Shown here piece by piece: positions 32,775 to 40,737 of a DNA stretch of 64,000 bases. The stretch is from Streptacidiphilus anmyonensis (lineage in GTDB: Bacteria > Actinomycetota > Actinomycetes > Streptomycetales > Streptomycetaceae). Each line of letters begins with the position of its first letter. Within the stretch, counting starts at the first letter, position 1. Both the position numbers and the translations under genes were made by a program. The DNA is taken from the NCBI RefSeq assembly GCF_000787855.1, contig NZ_BBPQ01000001.1, forward strand, positions 522,598 through 586,597, read 5' to 3'. Under the pieces are notes generated by a model that searched no databases, was not told where the DNA came from, and saw only the letters and a list, made by a program, of their open reading frames with translations.

Positions 32775-33065
32775 TCAGACGGTGATGGCGACCTCGGTGA
32801 ACTGGCCCTGCTGGGCCACGACCGCACGGTCGACCGTGGCGCCCGGGACGAGCGCGCGCAGCGTCCAGGTGCCCGGGGCCGCGAAGAAGCGGAACTGGCC
32901 CGTCGCCGAGGTCGGGACCTCGGCGGTGAACTCGCCGCTCGCGTCCAGCAGACGCACGTAGCCGTTGACCGGCTCGCCGTCGCGGGTCACCGAACCCTGG
33001 ATGATCGTCTCGTTGGCCACGTCAACTCCTGCCAGCTCGGGCCCTCCGGCCTTGGCTCCACACAT
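32775..33065 (-). CDS. DUF1416 protein (SseC-like), sulfurtransferase partner
   Basis: A 96-residue protein that begins MCGAKAGGPELAGVDVANE, the near-invariant start of the DUF1416 family, and continues as a carboxypeptidase-regulatory-like beta domain (IQGSVTRDGEPVNGYVRLL, GQFRFFAAPGTWTLRALVP). It lies 36 bp after the sulfurtransferase stop and is cotranscribed. In mycobacteria the same pair is CysA2/SseC. The Cys2 at the N-terminus may accept sulfur or metal; this is inference. Mechanism not established. Confidence 0.9.
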   Translation of the reverse strand: MCGAKAGGPELAGVDVANETIIQGSVTRDGEPVNGYVRLLDASGEFTAEVPTSATGQFRFFAAPGTWTLRALVPGATVDRAVVAQQGQFTEVAITV

Positions 33066-33101
33066 GTTCTTGCTCTCCTTGCTTCGCTTGGCGCGGCCTG
33101 C

Positions 33102-33944
33102 TCAGTTGGAGCCGAGCTCGATCGGCACGCCGACGAGGCTGCCGTACTCGGTCCACGAGCCGTCGTAGTTCTTGACGTTGGTCTGGCCGAGCAGCTGGTG
33201 CAGCACGAACCAGGTGAGCGCGGAGCGCTCGCCGATGCGGCAGTAGGCGATGGTGTCCTTGCCCAGGTCGACGTTCTCGGCCTCGTAGAGGGCGCGCAGC
33301 TCGTCGTCCGACTTGAAGGTGCCGTCGTCGTTGGCGTTCTTGGACCACGGGATGTTCTTCGCGGTCGGGACGTGGCCCGGACGCTGCGACTGCTCCTGCG
33401 GCAGGTGCGCGGGGGCGAGCAGGCGGCCGGAGAACTCGTCGGGCGAACGGACGTCGACGAGGTTCTTGTTGCCGATCGCGGCGACGACGTCGTCGCGGAA
33501 GGCGCGGATGGAGGTGTCCTGGGCCTGGGCCTTGTACTGGGTGGCGGCGCGGTCCGGGACCTTGGCGCCGTCGACCAGCTCGCGGGAGTCGAGCTCCCAC
33601 TTCTTGCGGCCGCCGTCGAGGAGCTTGACGTCGCCGTGGCCGTAGAGCTTGAAGTACCAGAAGGCGTAGGACGCGAACCAGTTGTTGTTGCCGCCGTACA
33701 GGACGACGGTGTCGTCGTTGGCGATGCCCTTGGCGGAGAGGAGAGCCTCGAAGCCGGCCTGGTCCACGAAGTCGCGGCGGACCGGGTCCTGAAGGTCCTT
33801 CTTCCAGTCGATCCGCACGGCGTTGCGGATGTGGTTCTTGTCGTAGGCGCTGGTGTCCTCGTCGACCTCGACGACGACGACCTTCGGGTCGTCCAGGTGG
33901 TCCTGAACCCAGTCGGCGCTGACCAGGACGTCACTACGGCTCAT
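33102..33944 (-). CDS. sseA: Thiosulfate sulfurtransferase (rhodanese)
   Basis: Transfers sulfane sulfur from thiosulfate to thiol acceptors or cyanide. The 280-residue protein has two rhodanese domains: an inactive N-terminal one (1-135, VSADWVQDHLDDPKVVVVEV, VVLYGGNNNWFASYAFW) and a catalytic one (about 150-280) with Cys235 in the loop YCRIGERSALTWF. Closest in look to mycobacterial CysA2/CysA3 and streptomycete SseA-type enzymes. A 26-residue Cys-containing leader peptide lies 168 bp upstream, suggesting control by cysteine supply. DUF1416 follows. Confidence 0.93.
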   Translation of the reverse strand: MSRSDVLVSADWVQDHLDDPKVVVVEVDEDTSAYDKNHIRNAVRIDWKKDLQDPVRRDFVDQAGFEALLSAKGIANDDTVVLYGGNNNWFASYAFWYFKLYGHGDVKLLDGGRKKWELDSRELVDGAKVPDRAATQYKAQAQDTSIRAFRDDVVAAIGNKNLVDVRSPDEFSGRLLAPAHLPQEQSQRPGHVPTAKNIPWSKNANDDGTFKSDDELRALYEAENVDLGKDTIAYCRIGERSALTWFVLHQLLGQTNVKNYDGSWTEYGSLVGVPIELGSN

Positions 33945-34112
33945 GGGAAAACTCCTCCGGGGCAGTTGCGGAAGGTTGGGGCGCCGCGCGCGCCGATCGG
34001 TCCGGAGGGGAGTCCGGATCGTGGGACGTGCGGCAGGAGTCTTTCAGGCACGCCGCTCGGCGGTGCGGAGCAGCGCGGGATATGCGCGAAGGTGGGCGAA
34101 AAGAAGGCCCGG

Positions 34113-34193
34113 TCAGCGCATTCGACAGAGGCAGGCAGCGACGCGACACAGGTCTACTGCCCGCCGCTTCGTGAGGTCCGCCTGTCGCTTCAT
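34113..34193 (-). CDS. Cysteine-containing leader peptide upstream of the sulfurtransferase operon
   Basis: A 26-codon frame from ATG 34193 reads MKRQADLTKRRAVDLCRVAA, then CLCRMR and stop. It has cysteines at 16, 21 and 23 and the VDLCRV core that recurs in short leader peptides before sulfur genes of actinomycetes. It ends 168 bp before the sulfurtransferase start on the same strand. Stalling of ribosomes at the Cys codons when cysteine is scarce could control the downstream transcript; this mechanism is inferred. Coding bias is weak because it is so short. Confidence 0.7.
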   Translation of the reverse strand: MKRQADLTKRRAVDLCRVAACLCRMR

Positions 34194-34245
34194 GGCAACG
34201 ATGCTAGGGAACGGGTCGGGCACTGTCACCAAAGTATTGAATAGT

Positions 34246-34276
34246 GAGACAGATTGGTCCGTAATGAGAGACAGAT
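34246..34276. promoter_or_regulatory. Twin GAGACAGAT repeats upstream of the leader peptide
   Basis: GAGACAGAT occurs at 34246 and 34268, exactly 22 bp apart (two helical turns), in a locally AT-richer region (AGTATTGAATAGTGAG) where the promoter of the leader/sulfurtransferase transcript is expected. An inverted copy of eight bases (TCTGTCTC) lies at 34358. Possibly a repressor or activator site for sulfur control. Confidence 0.45.
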
Positions 34277-34323
34277 GACCCTTCACGGGCGTCGCGCGAC
34301 CGCAACGGGCGCACACGGAGAAG

Positions 34324-34353
34324 CCACTCCCGCGCCCCGGAGCACGGGAGTGG
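34324..34353 (-). terminator. Terminator after the LmeA-like gene
   Basis: A 9-bp stem (CCACTCCCG / CGGGAGTGG) with a 12-nt loop, 26 bases after the stop of the DUF2993 gene. Confidence 0.6.
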
Positions 34354-34378
34354 ACAGTCTGTCTCGGTATGTGGATGG

Positions 34379-35041
34379 TCAGCCGTTGAGGCTGACGTTC
34401 GTGCCGGAGGCCGCGACAGAGACGCCGTCGGCCTCCGCCTGGATCGAGTCCAGCTTCAGGCCGCTCGGCAGGCCCGCCACCGGCACCGACGGGGCGAAGA
34501 TGTTCGCCCCCAGGTCGAGGAGGGGGTTGCCGGTGTCCAGGTGGTTCAGGCCGATGTTGTCGCCGCCCACGACGGAGATGTCCGCGGTGCCGTGGATCGA
34601 CTGGCCTTCGATGCTGGTGCTGACCTTCACCTTGCCGGGCTGGCCGCCGTAGGTCACGCTCGTGCCGGCGGGCAGCGCGGCGTTCAGGGAGTCGTAGGTG
34701 ATCACCACCGTGCCGGTGGCGTGGTCCGCGATCGCGCTGGAGTAGTCGCTGGAGATCTTCACCCCGGTCAGGTCCGCGTCCAGCGAGGCGAGCTCCACCT
34801 TGCTCTGCGGATCCTTCACGTCGTTGGCGTGGACCTTGATCTCGTCCAGCTTGGAGCCGATCAGCTGGGTCAGGAACGGGAAGCCCTCGATGGTGACGTT
34901 CGGCTTCTGCGCGAGGCCGCGCGCGGACTGGATCTTGGAGGCGGCCTGGTCCTCCGCGAAGCGCACGGCGACGCGGTCGACCGTGACGAAGATGCCGAAG
35001 AGCAGCACCAGGACTATGAGCAGGCGACGCAGATTTCGCAT
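34379..35041 (-). CDS. DUF2993 (LmeA-like) lipid-binding secreted protein
   Basis: A 220-residue exported protein. Residues 1-22 (MRNLRRLLIVLVLLFGIFVT) form an uncleaved signal anchor or signal peptide. The body is a DUF2993 domain with the recognisable start FAEDQAASKIQSARGLAQKP, then VTIEGFPFLTQLIGSKLDEI and the repeated strands of a tubular lipid-binding fold (SSDYSSAIADHATGTVVITY). In mycobacteria the family member LmeA binds phospholipids in the periplasm and helps mannan elongation. In streptomycetes the role is undefined. Monocistronic, with a terminator on each side. Confidence 0.88.
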   Translation of the reverse strand: MRNLRRLLIVLVLLFGIFVTVDRVAVRFAEDQAASKIQSARGLAQKPNVTIEGFPFLTQLIGSKLDEIKVHANDVKDPQSKVELASLDADLTGVKISSDYSSAIADHATGTVVITYDSLNAALPAGTSVTYGGQPGKVKVSTSIEGQSIHGTADISVVGGDNIGLNHLDTGNPLLDLGANIFAPSVPVAGLPSGLKLDSIQAEADGVSVAASGTNVSLNG

Positions 35042-35096
35042 CGGGTGTCGGATCCCCTCGGTTGCTCTGTCGATGGTCGGATGATCCCTGAATGGG

Positions 35097-35133
35097 ACGC
35101 GGGGCCGGGCGGTGTGGTTGCCCGGCCCCGCGT
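35097..35133 (-). terminator. Terminator after the large repeat-rich membrane protein gene
   Basis: A perfect 14-bp stem (ACGCGGGGCCGGGC / GCCCGGCCCCGCGT) with a 9-nt loop, starting 11 bases past the stop. Confidence 0.85.
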
Positions 35134-35144
35134 GCGCATCGGAA

Positions 35145-37361
35145 TCAGCGCGCGATGAGGTACACCATCGGCGCGGCGAGGGCGAGCGGCAGGGCCACGC
35201 CCGCGGTCATGTGGACGAACCGCGACGGGAAGTCGTACGCGGCGACACGGCGACCGATCAGGGCGCAGACGCCCGCGCCCAGGCCCAGCAGCAGCCCCTG
35301 CGTCAGCCCCAGCCCCGTCGCGGCGGCCAGGCCGCCGCCCACGAGCAGCCCCAGGAACCCGCCCGCGGCGAAGCCCACCAGAGGCGGCTTGCGCAGCGCG
35401 GCGGACACCGCGGCGCTCACGCCCGCGGCGAGCGCGCCCGCGAGCACGGCCTTGCCCGAGCCTACGGCGAGGAAGCCGCCCGCGAGGACGGTGACCACCG
35501 TGGCCGAGGCGCAGACGGTGAGCGCGTAGAAGCGCTCGTCCGGGTTGCTGGGCCGGAAGATCTGCAGGATCAGGACCAGCATGAAGAACGCGCCCAGTGT
35601 CCCGGCGATGATCGCCGGCCCGCTGGAGTGCGCGGAAGCGGCCAGGATCGCCGCGTCCGCGACGAAGCCGCCGAGCGCGGCCAGGGCGATGCCCTGACGT
35701 GCGGGCCACATCCCGTTCAACCGGAACCATCCGGCGGCGGTGACGGCCTGCAGCAGCGCGACCGGTACGACCAGGCCGAACTTGCCCGCGAGGGCGGCGA
35801 CCCCGATCAGCGCGCCGAGGCCCAGCGTGATCGCCGCCGGCTGGATCCCCGGGTCGATGATCGGCGAACCGGTCCGCGCCTGCGGCGCGGGGGCGGCGGC
35901 CGTCCCGGCCGCGGCGGGCGCGACGCCCGGCCCGGTCGGGTGCGCCCCGGCGAACGCCTCACGCAGCGAGCCGCCACCGAACTCCAGCGGCGACTGCCCC
36001 GGCGCGAGAACGGCCCCGACGTGCACGCCCTCCGGCGCTCCGCGCCCCGGCCCCGTCGGCGCGGCCGACGCGAACGCCTCCCGCAGCGACCCGCCGTCCG
36101 CCCCGAGCCGCTCCTCGACGAGCCCCGGCCCACCGCCCGGCCGCGCCCCGGCGAACCCGCCCAGGGGTCCTGCGCCCTGCGCGGCCGCAGGACCACCGAC
36201 AGCGTGACCCCCGAACGGGGCCGCACCCGCACCGCCGAAACCGGGCCGGCCCTCCGGGCCGCCGAACGCCGCGTGCGCGCCTGGAGCTCCGAACGCCGGC
36301 TGGTTGGGGGCATAACCCTCGGGCGGCACCGAACCAGCACCACCGAAACCGGCCTGGCCGCCAGGACCCGCAGGCTGCTGCGAGCCCGCAGCGCCCGCGA
36401 CCGGCTCGCCGAACGCGGGTTGGTTGGGGGCATAGCCCTCAGGCGGGAGGAGACCTGCACCACCGAAGCCGGGCTGGCCGCCGGGACCCCCGGGCTGCTG
36501 CGAGCCCGCAGCGCCCGCGACCGGCTCGCCGAACGGCGGCTGGTTGGGGGCATAGCCCTCGGGCGGGAGGGGACCTGCACCACCGAAACCGGGCTGGACG
36601 CCGGGACCCCCGGGCTGCTGCGGACCGCCGAACCCGGCCTGCGGGCCCGCAGGGCCTGCGGCGGGGGCACCGTACGGCGGCTGGTCGGGGGCGTAGCCCG
36701 AAGACGGCACCGAACCAGCCCCGCCGAAACCAGCCTGGCCACCAGGACCCGCAGCCGGTCGCGAGCCCGCAGCGCCCGGGGCCCGGCCGCCGGAGGCGAC
36801 CGGAGCGCCGGGAGCCTGCGGGCCGGGGTACGGAGACTGCTGCGGCTGTGCCGCCGGGGCCGGGGCCCAGGTGGACGGGGGTGCGGCAGGGCGCTCCCAG
36901 CCCTCGGGCCAGGCGGAGGGCTGCCCCTCCGGGGCCTGGAACCCTGCGGTTTGGAACTCCGCAGCCTGGTACTCCGGGGCCTGGAAGTGGGGAGCCTGGG
37001 CCGCGGTCGGGTCGGGGAGCTGCGGCAGCTCGGTGGTGCCGTACTTCGCCTCGATGTGGCCGAAGCGCGACTGGCCCGCCGAGGACGGGTCGGCCGCCTG
37101 GGCCGGTGCGCCCGGCACGGGCGGCAGCAAGGCGGTCTCCGCGGCGGAGACAGGCGAACCTGCGGAGCCGGTGGGGTACAGCGGCGCTCCCTGCCCAGGA
37201 AGCTGCCCGGCAACCTGCCCGGGGTGCTGCCCGGGGGCCTGGCCCGGGGGCACGGACGGCGGCATCGGAGGCAGGTAGGCGGTGCGTTCCTGGTCGCCCT
37301 CGGCCGGGTCGATCGGGAAGCCCGAGAAGTTCTGCTGGTAGTCGCTCATGGCGTCGCTCAT
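35145..37361 (-). CDS. Large membrane protein with Pro/Gly-rich tandem repeats
   Basis: A 738-residue protein from ATG 37361, which overlaps the MoaD/ThiS stop by 4 bp. The first ~510 residues are disordered and rich in Pro, Gly, Ala and Gln. Residues about 215-380 contain four or five imperfect repeats of roughly 40 residues, each built on GGPGGQPGFGGAG, LPPEGYAPNQPAFGEP and VAGAAGSQQP; the DNA repeats match closely. A short duplicated GGGSLREAFAxAxPTGPG motif follows. Residues 530-738 hold about eight membrane helices (ALIGVAALAGKFGLVVPVALL, FFMLVLILQIF, GVCALIGRRVAAY). The C-terminal part is the conserved membrane domain; the repeat region is likely variable in copy number. Function unknown. 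Confidence 0.85.
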   Translation of the reverse strand: MSDAMSDYQQNFSGFPIDPAEGDQERTAYLPPMPPSVPPGQAPGQHPGQVAGQLPGQGAPLYPTGSAGSPVSAAETALLPPVPGAPAQAADPSSAGQSRFGHIEAKYGTTELPQLPDPTAAQAPHFQAPEYQAAEFQTAGFQAPEGQPSAWPEGWERPAAPPSTWAPAPAAQPQQSPYPGPQAPGAPVASGGRAPGAAGSRPAAGPGGQAGFGGAGSVPSSGYAPDQPPYGAPAAGPAGPQAGFGGPQQPGGPGVQPGFGGAGPLPPEGYAPNQPPFGEPVAGAAGSQQPGGPGGQPGFGGAGLLPPEGYAPNQPAFGEPVAGAAGSQQPAGPGGQAGFGGAGSVPPEGYAPNQPAFGAPGAHAAFGGPEGRPGFGGAGAAPFGGHAVGGPAAAQGAGPLGGFAGARPGGGPGLVEERLGADGGSLREAFASAAPTGPGRGAPEGVHVGAVLAPGQSPLEFGGGSLREAFAGAHPTGPGVAPAAAGTAAAPAPQARTGSPIIDPGIQPAAITLGLGALIGVAALAGKFGLVVPVALLQAVTAAGWFRLNGMWPARQGIALAALGGFVADAAILAASAHSSGPAIIAGTLGAFFMLVLILQIFRPSNPDERFYALTVCASATVVTVLAGGFLAVGSGKAVLAGALAAGVSAAVSAALRKPPLVGFAAGGFLGLLVGGGLAAATGLGLTQGLLLGLGAGVCALIGRRVAAYDFPSRFVHMTAGVALPLALAAPMVYLIAR

Positions 37362-37651
37362 CCTCCCGCGAACGGGGGAAGGACCTCGACCGTGCCGCCC
37401 TCCGTGAGGGTGACCGCGGCGTGGTCGCGGCTGCCGACCTGGGCGCCGTCGACGAGGAACGAGCAGTGCGCGAGCACCTGCGCGAAGCGCGGGTGCTCGG
37501 CGTGGCGGGCACGCGCGGCGTCCAGCGCCTCCGCGAGCGTCACCGCCGCGTACGGCTCCTCGGCCGTGCCCGCTTCGGCCTTCGCGGCCGCCCAGTAGCG
37601 GATCACGCCGTTCTTGACTGTCTCCGTCGCACCTTGCATGCGGGCCATCAT
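37358..37651 (-). CDS. MoaD/ThiS family sulfur-carrier protein
   Basis: A 97-residue beta-grasp protein ending in the functional Gly-Gly (PPFAGG), so it can be adenylated and thiocarboxylated as a sulfur donor. Sequence features are VIRYWAAAKAEAGTAEE, TLAEALDAARARH, CSFLVDGAQVGSRDHAAV and GGTVEVLPPFAGG, closest to MoaD-like proteins. Starts at ATG 37651 (a second Met four codons on is possible). It is coupled through a 4-bp overlap to the big membrane protein gene. The partner enzyme (molybdopterin synthase or another) is not in the window. Confidence 0.88.
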   Translation of the reverse strand: MMARMQGATETVKNGVIRYWAAAKAEAGTAEEPYAAVTLAEALDAARARHAEHPRFAQVLAHCSFLVDGAQVGSRDHAAVTLTEGGTVEVLPPFAGG

Positions 37652-37686
37652 CGCTAATCACCCGCGCAACCGTCACGCGAGCCAGG

Positions 37687-38541
37687 TCAGCGCGCCGCCG
37701 GCGGCTCCCCGGGCGACTCCTCCGACGACTCCTCGTGCACCGCCGTGACCCACGCCGCGACGCGCTCCAGCAGCGGCTCCGGCGCGGCGTTCTCCGCGTG
37801 GCCGAAGCCCGGCTCGATCCACAGCTCCGGTTTCGGCGAGGACGCCGACGCCGCCTGCGCCAGCGAGCGCGGATGGTCGAGCGGGAAGTACGGGTCGGCG
37901 TCGCCGTGGACGACGAGCAGCGGCACGGTGATCTGCGCGGCCGCCGCGACCGGCGGCAGCGGGATCTCGGTCCACTCGTTCGGGTCGATCCGCGTCTTCA
38001 GTCCGAGGCGGCCGACCACCCTGCCGAGCGGCCGCATCACGACCCAGTGCAGCCGCCGCATCGGCACCGTGCCCTGGTAGTACCAGCGAGCCGGCGCGCT
38101 CACCGCCGCGGTCGCGGCGACCCCGCCGCACAGCGCCGCGTGCCGGACGGCGACCGCGCCGCCCATCGAGAATCCCACGGTGACGACGCGCGCGAAGCCC
38201 AGCGAGCGGGCCCAGGCGACGGCCGCGTCCAGGTCGAGGACCTCCCGGTCGCCGACCGTCGAGAGGCCGCCGGAGCGCCCGTGGCCGCGGAAGGAGAAGG
38301 TGACGACGCCGCCGTACCGCGCGAAGACCCGCGCCGCGCGCCGTAGCGCGGGCCTTTCCACCGCCCCCGTGAATCCGTGCGCCAGGACGACCACCACATC
38401 GCCCGACGCGCCGTCACCCGGCGGGAGATACTCGGCGTGGAGGGTGACGCCGTCCGACGTGATCAGCCGCGCCCGCGCCGGATAGCGCCAGGAACGGGAG
38501 GTGTCCATGAGACGGACAGCACTCTTCGCTGGGGCGTCCAT
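37687..38541 (-). CDS. Alpha/beta hydrolase
   Basis: A 284-residue serine hydrolase starting at ATG 38541 after AGGAG. The fold markers are the oxyanion strand VVVVLAHGFTGAVERP, the nucleophile elbow VTVGFSMGGAVAV with Ser in GFSMG, the acid-bearing LLVVHGDADPYFP, and the catalytic histidine in EPGFGHAENA. The start has no signal sequence, so it is cytoplasmic. It belongs to the BAAT/esterase-like broad group; substrate unknown. The gene is divergent from glnR with about 195 bp between and ends 35 bp before the MoaD gene, perhaps in one transcript. Confidence 0.9.
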   Translation of the reverse strand: MDAPAKSAVRLMDTSRSWRYPARARLITSDGVTLHAEYLPPGDGASGDVVVVLAHGFTGAVERPALRRAARVFARYGGVVTFSFRGHGRSGGLSTVGDREVLDLDAAVAWARSLGFARVVTVGFSMGGAVAVRHAALCGGVAATAAVSAPARWYYQGTVPMRRLHWVVMRPLGRVVGRLGLKTRIDPNEWTEIPLPPVAAAAQITVPLLVVHGDADPYFPLDHPRSLAQAASASSPKPELWIEPGFGHAENAAPEPLLERVAAWVTAVHEESSEESPGEPPAAR

Positions 38542-38735
38542 GTGGGCTATTCTCCTAGTCAAGAGGGATCCGGGCAGTGTCGCCCCCGGGTCCTTTTGTG
38601 CTTTGTGAACGCGAGATACGGACGTTCGTGCGAGAGCCGGACGTTACCGGCTGCGCCCGACGACGTGCGCCGTCGGGGTACCGATGTGCCGTACGGAAGT
38701 GCCACCGGCCCACCCGGAAAGGGGACTAACCGGGT

Positions 38736-39485
38736 ATGAGTTCGCTGCTGCTGCTGACCAACGCCCTCCAGCCGTCGGCTGAGGTGCTGCCCGCCCTCGG
38801 ACTGCTGCTGCACAACGTCCGCGTCGCGCCCGCCGAGGGCTCCGCCCTCGTCGACACCCCGAGCGCCGATGTCATCCTCGTCGACGGCCGCCGTGATCTG
38901 CCGCACATCCGCGGCCTGTGCCAGCTGCTGCGATCGACCGGACCCGGCGCGCCCGTGCTGCTGGTGGTCACCGAGGGCGGCCTCGCCGCCGTGACCGCCG
39001 ACTGGGGCGTCGACGACGTCCTGCTCGACACCGCCGGCCCGGCCGAGGTCGAGGCGCGGCTGCGCCTCGCCATCGGACGCCAGTCCGTCGTCGCCGACGA
39101 GAGCCCGATGGAGATCCGCAACGGGGACCTCTCCGTCGACGAGGCCACCTACAGCGCCAGGCTCAAGGGCCGGGTGCTGGATCTGACCTTCAAGGAGTTC
39201 GAGCTCATCAAGTACCTCGCGCAGCATCCGGGCCGCGTCTTCACCCGGGCCCAGCTGCTCCAGGAGGTCTGGGGCTACGACTACTTCGGCGGGACCCGGA
39301 CGGTCGACGTCCACGTCCGGCGGCTGCGCGCCAAGCTCGGGCCCGAGCACGAGCAGCTGATCGGCACCGTCCGCAACGTCGGCTACCGCTTCGTCGTCCC
39401 GGACAAGTCCGAGAAGGGGTCGGGCCGCTCCGGGCAGTCCGGAGCGGACGTGGCCGCGGAGGCCGACGTCGAGGTCGAGGTCTGA
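38736..39485 (+). CDS. glnR: Nitrogen regulator GlnR (orphan OmpR-type)
   Basis: Global regulator of nitrogen assimilation (glnA, amtB-glnK-glnD, nitrite reductase). The 249-residue protein starts [20 protein letters not shown], which is diagnostic for streptomycete GlnR. The atypical receiver (1-125) has the Asp50 region [11 protein letters not shown] but lacks the usual conserved acidic and lysine pattern; GlnR works as an unphosphorylated dimer. The winged-helix domain (about 135-225) contains [40 protein letters not shown] and VRNVGYRF. The acidic tail after residue 225 is variable. No kinase gene is adjacent, as expected. Confident. Confidence 0.96.
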   Translation: MSSLLLLTNALQPSAEVLPALGLLLHNVRVAPAEGSALVDTPSADVILVDGRRDLPHIRGLCQLLRSTGPGAPVLLVVTEGGLAAVTADWGVDDVLLDTAGPAEVEARLRLAIGRQSVVADESPMEIRNGDLSVDEATYSARLKGRVLDLTFKEFELIKYLAQHPGRVFTRAQLLQEVWGYDYFGGTRTVDVHVRRLRAKLGPEHEQLIGTVRNVGYRFVVPDKSEKGSGRSGQSGADVAAEADVEVEV

Positions 39486-39593
39486 CGTCCTGTCCACGTC
39501 ACCCGCACACAGACGCGTCACAGAAGGTTCGTGGGCCGAGGGCGCCGACCGCCCTCTGGTCCGGACATGCCGTCCTGCCAGTAGAATCCGCCC

Positions 39594-40625
39594 ATGCCCA
39601 AGGTGACCCGCGACGATGTGGCCCGACTGGCGGGGACCTCGACCGCGGTCGTCAGCTACGTCATCAACAACGGACCGCGTCCCGTCGCTCCCGCCACGCG
39701 TGAGCGCGTCCTCGCCGCCATAGCCGAGCTCGGCTACCGCCCCAACAGCGTCGCCCAGGCGATGGCCAGCCGGCGGACCAACCTGATCGGCATGGTGGTG
39801 CCCGACGCGCGCCAGCCGTTCTTCGCCGAGCTCGCCCATGCGGTCGAACGCGCCGCGTCGGAACGCGGCAAGATCGTCCTCATCGGCAACTCCGACTACA
39901 CCGGGGACCGGGAGATCCACTACGTGCGGGCCTTCCTGGGCATGCGCGTCTCCGGCCTGATCCTGATCTCCGAGGGCCCCTCGCAGCGCGCCGAGGAGGA
40001 GTTCGCCGCGCACAGCGACGCCCGCGTGGTGCTGCTGCACCGCCGTCCGGACAACTCCGACGACATCGCGGTGGTCACCGACGACATCGGCGGTTCGAAG
40101 CTGGCCGTCGAACACCTGCTGCACCACCACGGCCACGCGTACGTGGCCTGCTTCGGCGGCCCGGTCAACGCGCCCGCGCCCGGCGACCCGGTCGTCGACC
40201 ACATCGAGGGCTGGCGCCAGGCCATGGCGGCCGCCGGCGTCTCCTCCGAGGGCCGCCTCATCGACGCGCCCTTCGACCGCTACGGCGCCTACCAGGTCGC
40301 CGTCGAGCTGCTCGGCGCCCCGGAGGGGGAGCGCCCGACGGCGCTGTTCTGCTCCACGGACGACCAGGCGATAGGCGTGCTGCGCGCCGCCCGCGAGGTC
40401 GGGCTCACCGTCGGGCAGGACCTCGCGGTGATCGGCTTCGACGACATCCAGGAGGCGGCGTTCTGCGACCCGCCGCTGACCACGGTCGCCTCGGACCGGG
40501 ACTCGATGGCCAAGGCGGCGGTCGACCTGGTGCTGGACGACTCGCTGGCGGTCCCGGGTTCGGAGACCCCGCGGATCCGGAAGTTCCCGAGCCGCCTGGT
40601 GATCCGGCGCAGCTGCGGCTGCTAG
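39594..40625 (+). CDS. LacI-family transcriptional regulator
   Basis: A 343-residue repressor downstream of glnR. The N-terminal HTH reads [20 protein letters not shown] with the hinge [26 protein letters not shown] and the minor-groove-helix AQAMASRR (residues 1-60). The sugar-binding-like core (62-335) starts [19 protein letters not shown] and has [19 protein letters not shown] and the closing [19 protein letters not shown]. It ends RRSCGC, an unusual Cys pair at the C-terminus. A LacI gene follows glnR in Streptomyces generally. Ligand and target are unknown; autoregulation is usual for the family. Confidence 0.92.
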   Translation: MPKVTRDDVARLAGTSTAVVSYVINNGPRPVAPATRERVLAAIAELGYRPNSVAQAMASRRTNLIGMVVPDARQPFFAELAHAVERAASERGKIVLIGNSDYTGDREIHYVRAFLGMRVSGLILISEGPSQRAEEEFAAHSDARVVLLHRRPDNSDDIAVVTDDIGGSKLAVEHLLHHHGHAYVACFGGPVNAPAPGDPVVDHIEGWRQAMAAAGVSSEGRLIDAPFDRYGAYQVAVELLGAPEGERPTALFCSTDDQAIGVLRAAREVGLTVGQDLAVIGFDDIQEAAFCDPPLTTVASDRDSMAKAAVDLVLDDSLAVPGSETPRIRKFPSRLVIRRSCGC

Positions 40626-40737
40626 GCCCTGCGCGGCGCTGGCCCGTCCGGGTGCCGCACAAGGCTCTCGCCGGGTTCTACCCCGGTTCTGACAGTGCTC
40701 TCAGGGACCTCTCATGTGCGGGGCCGACGGTATTGCC

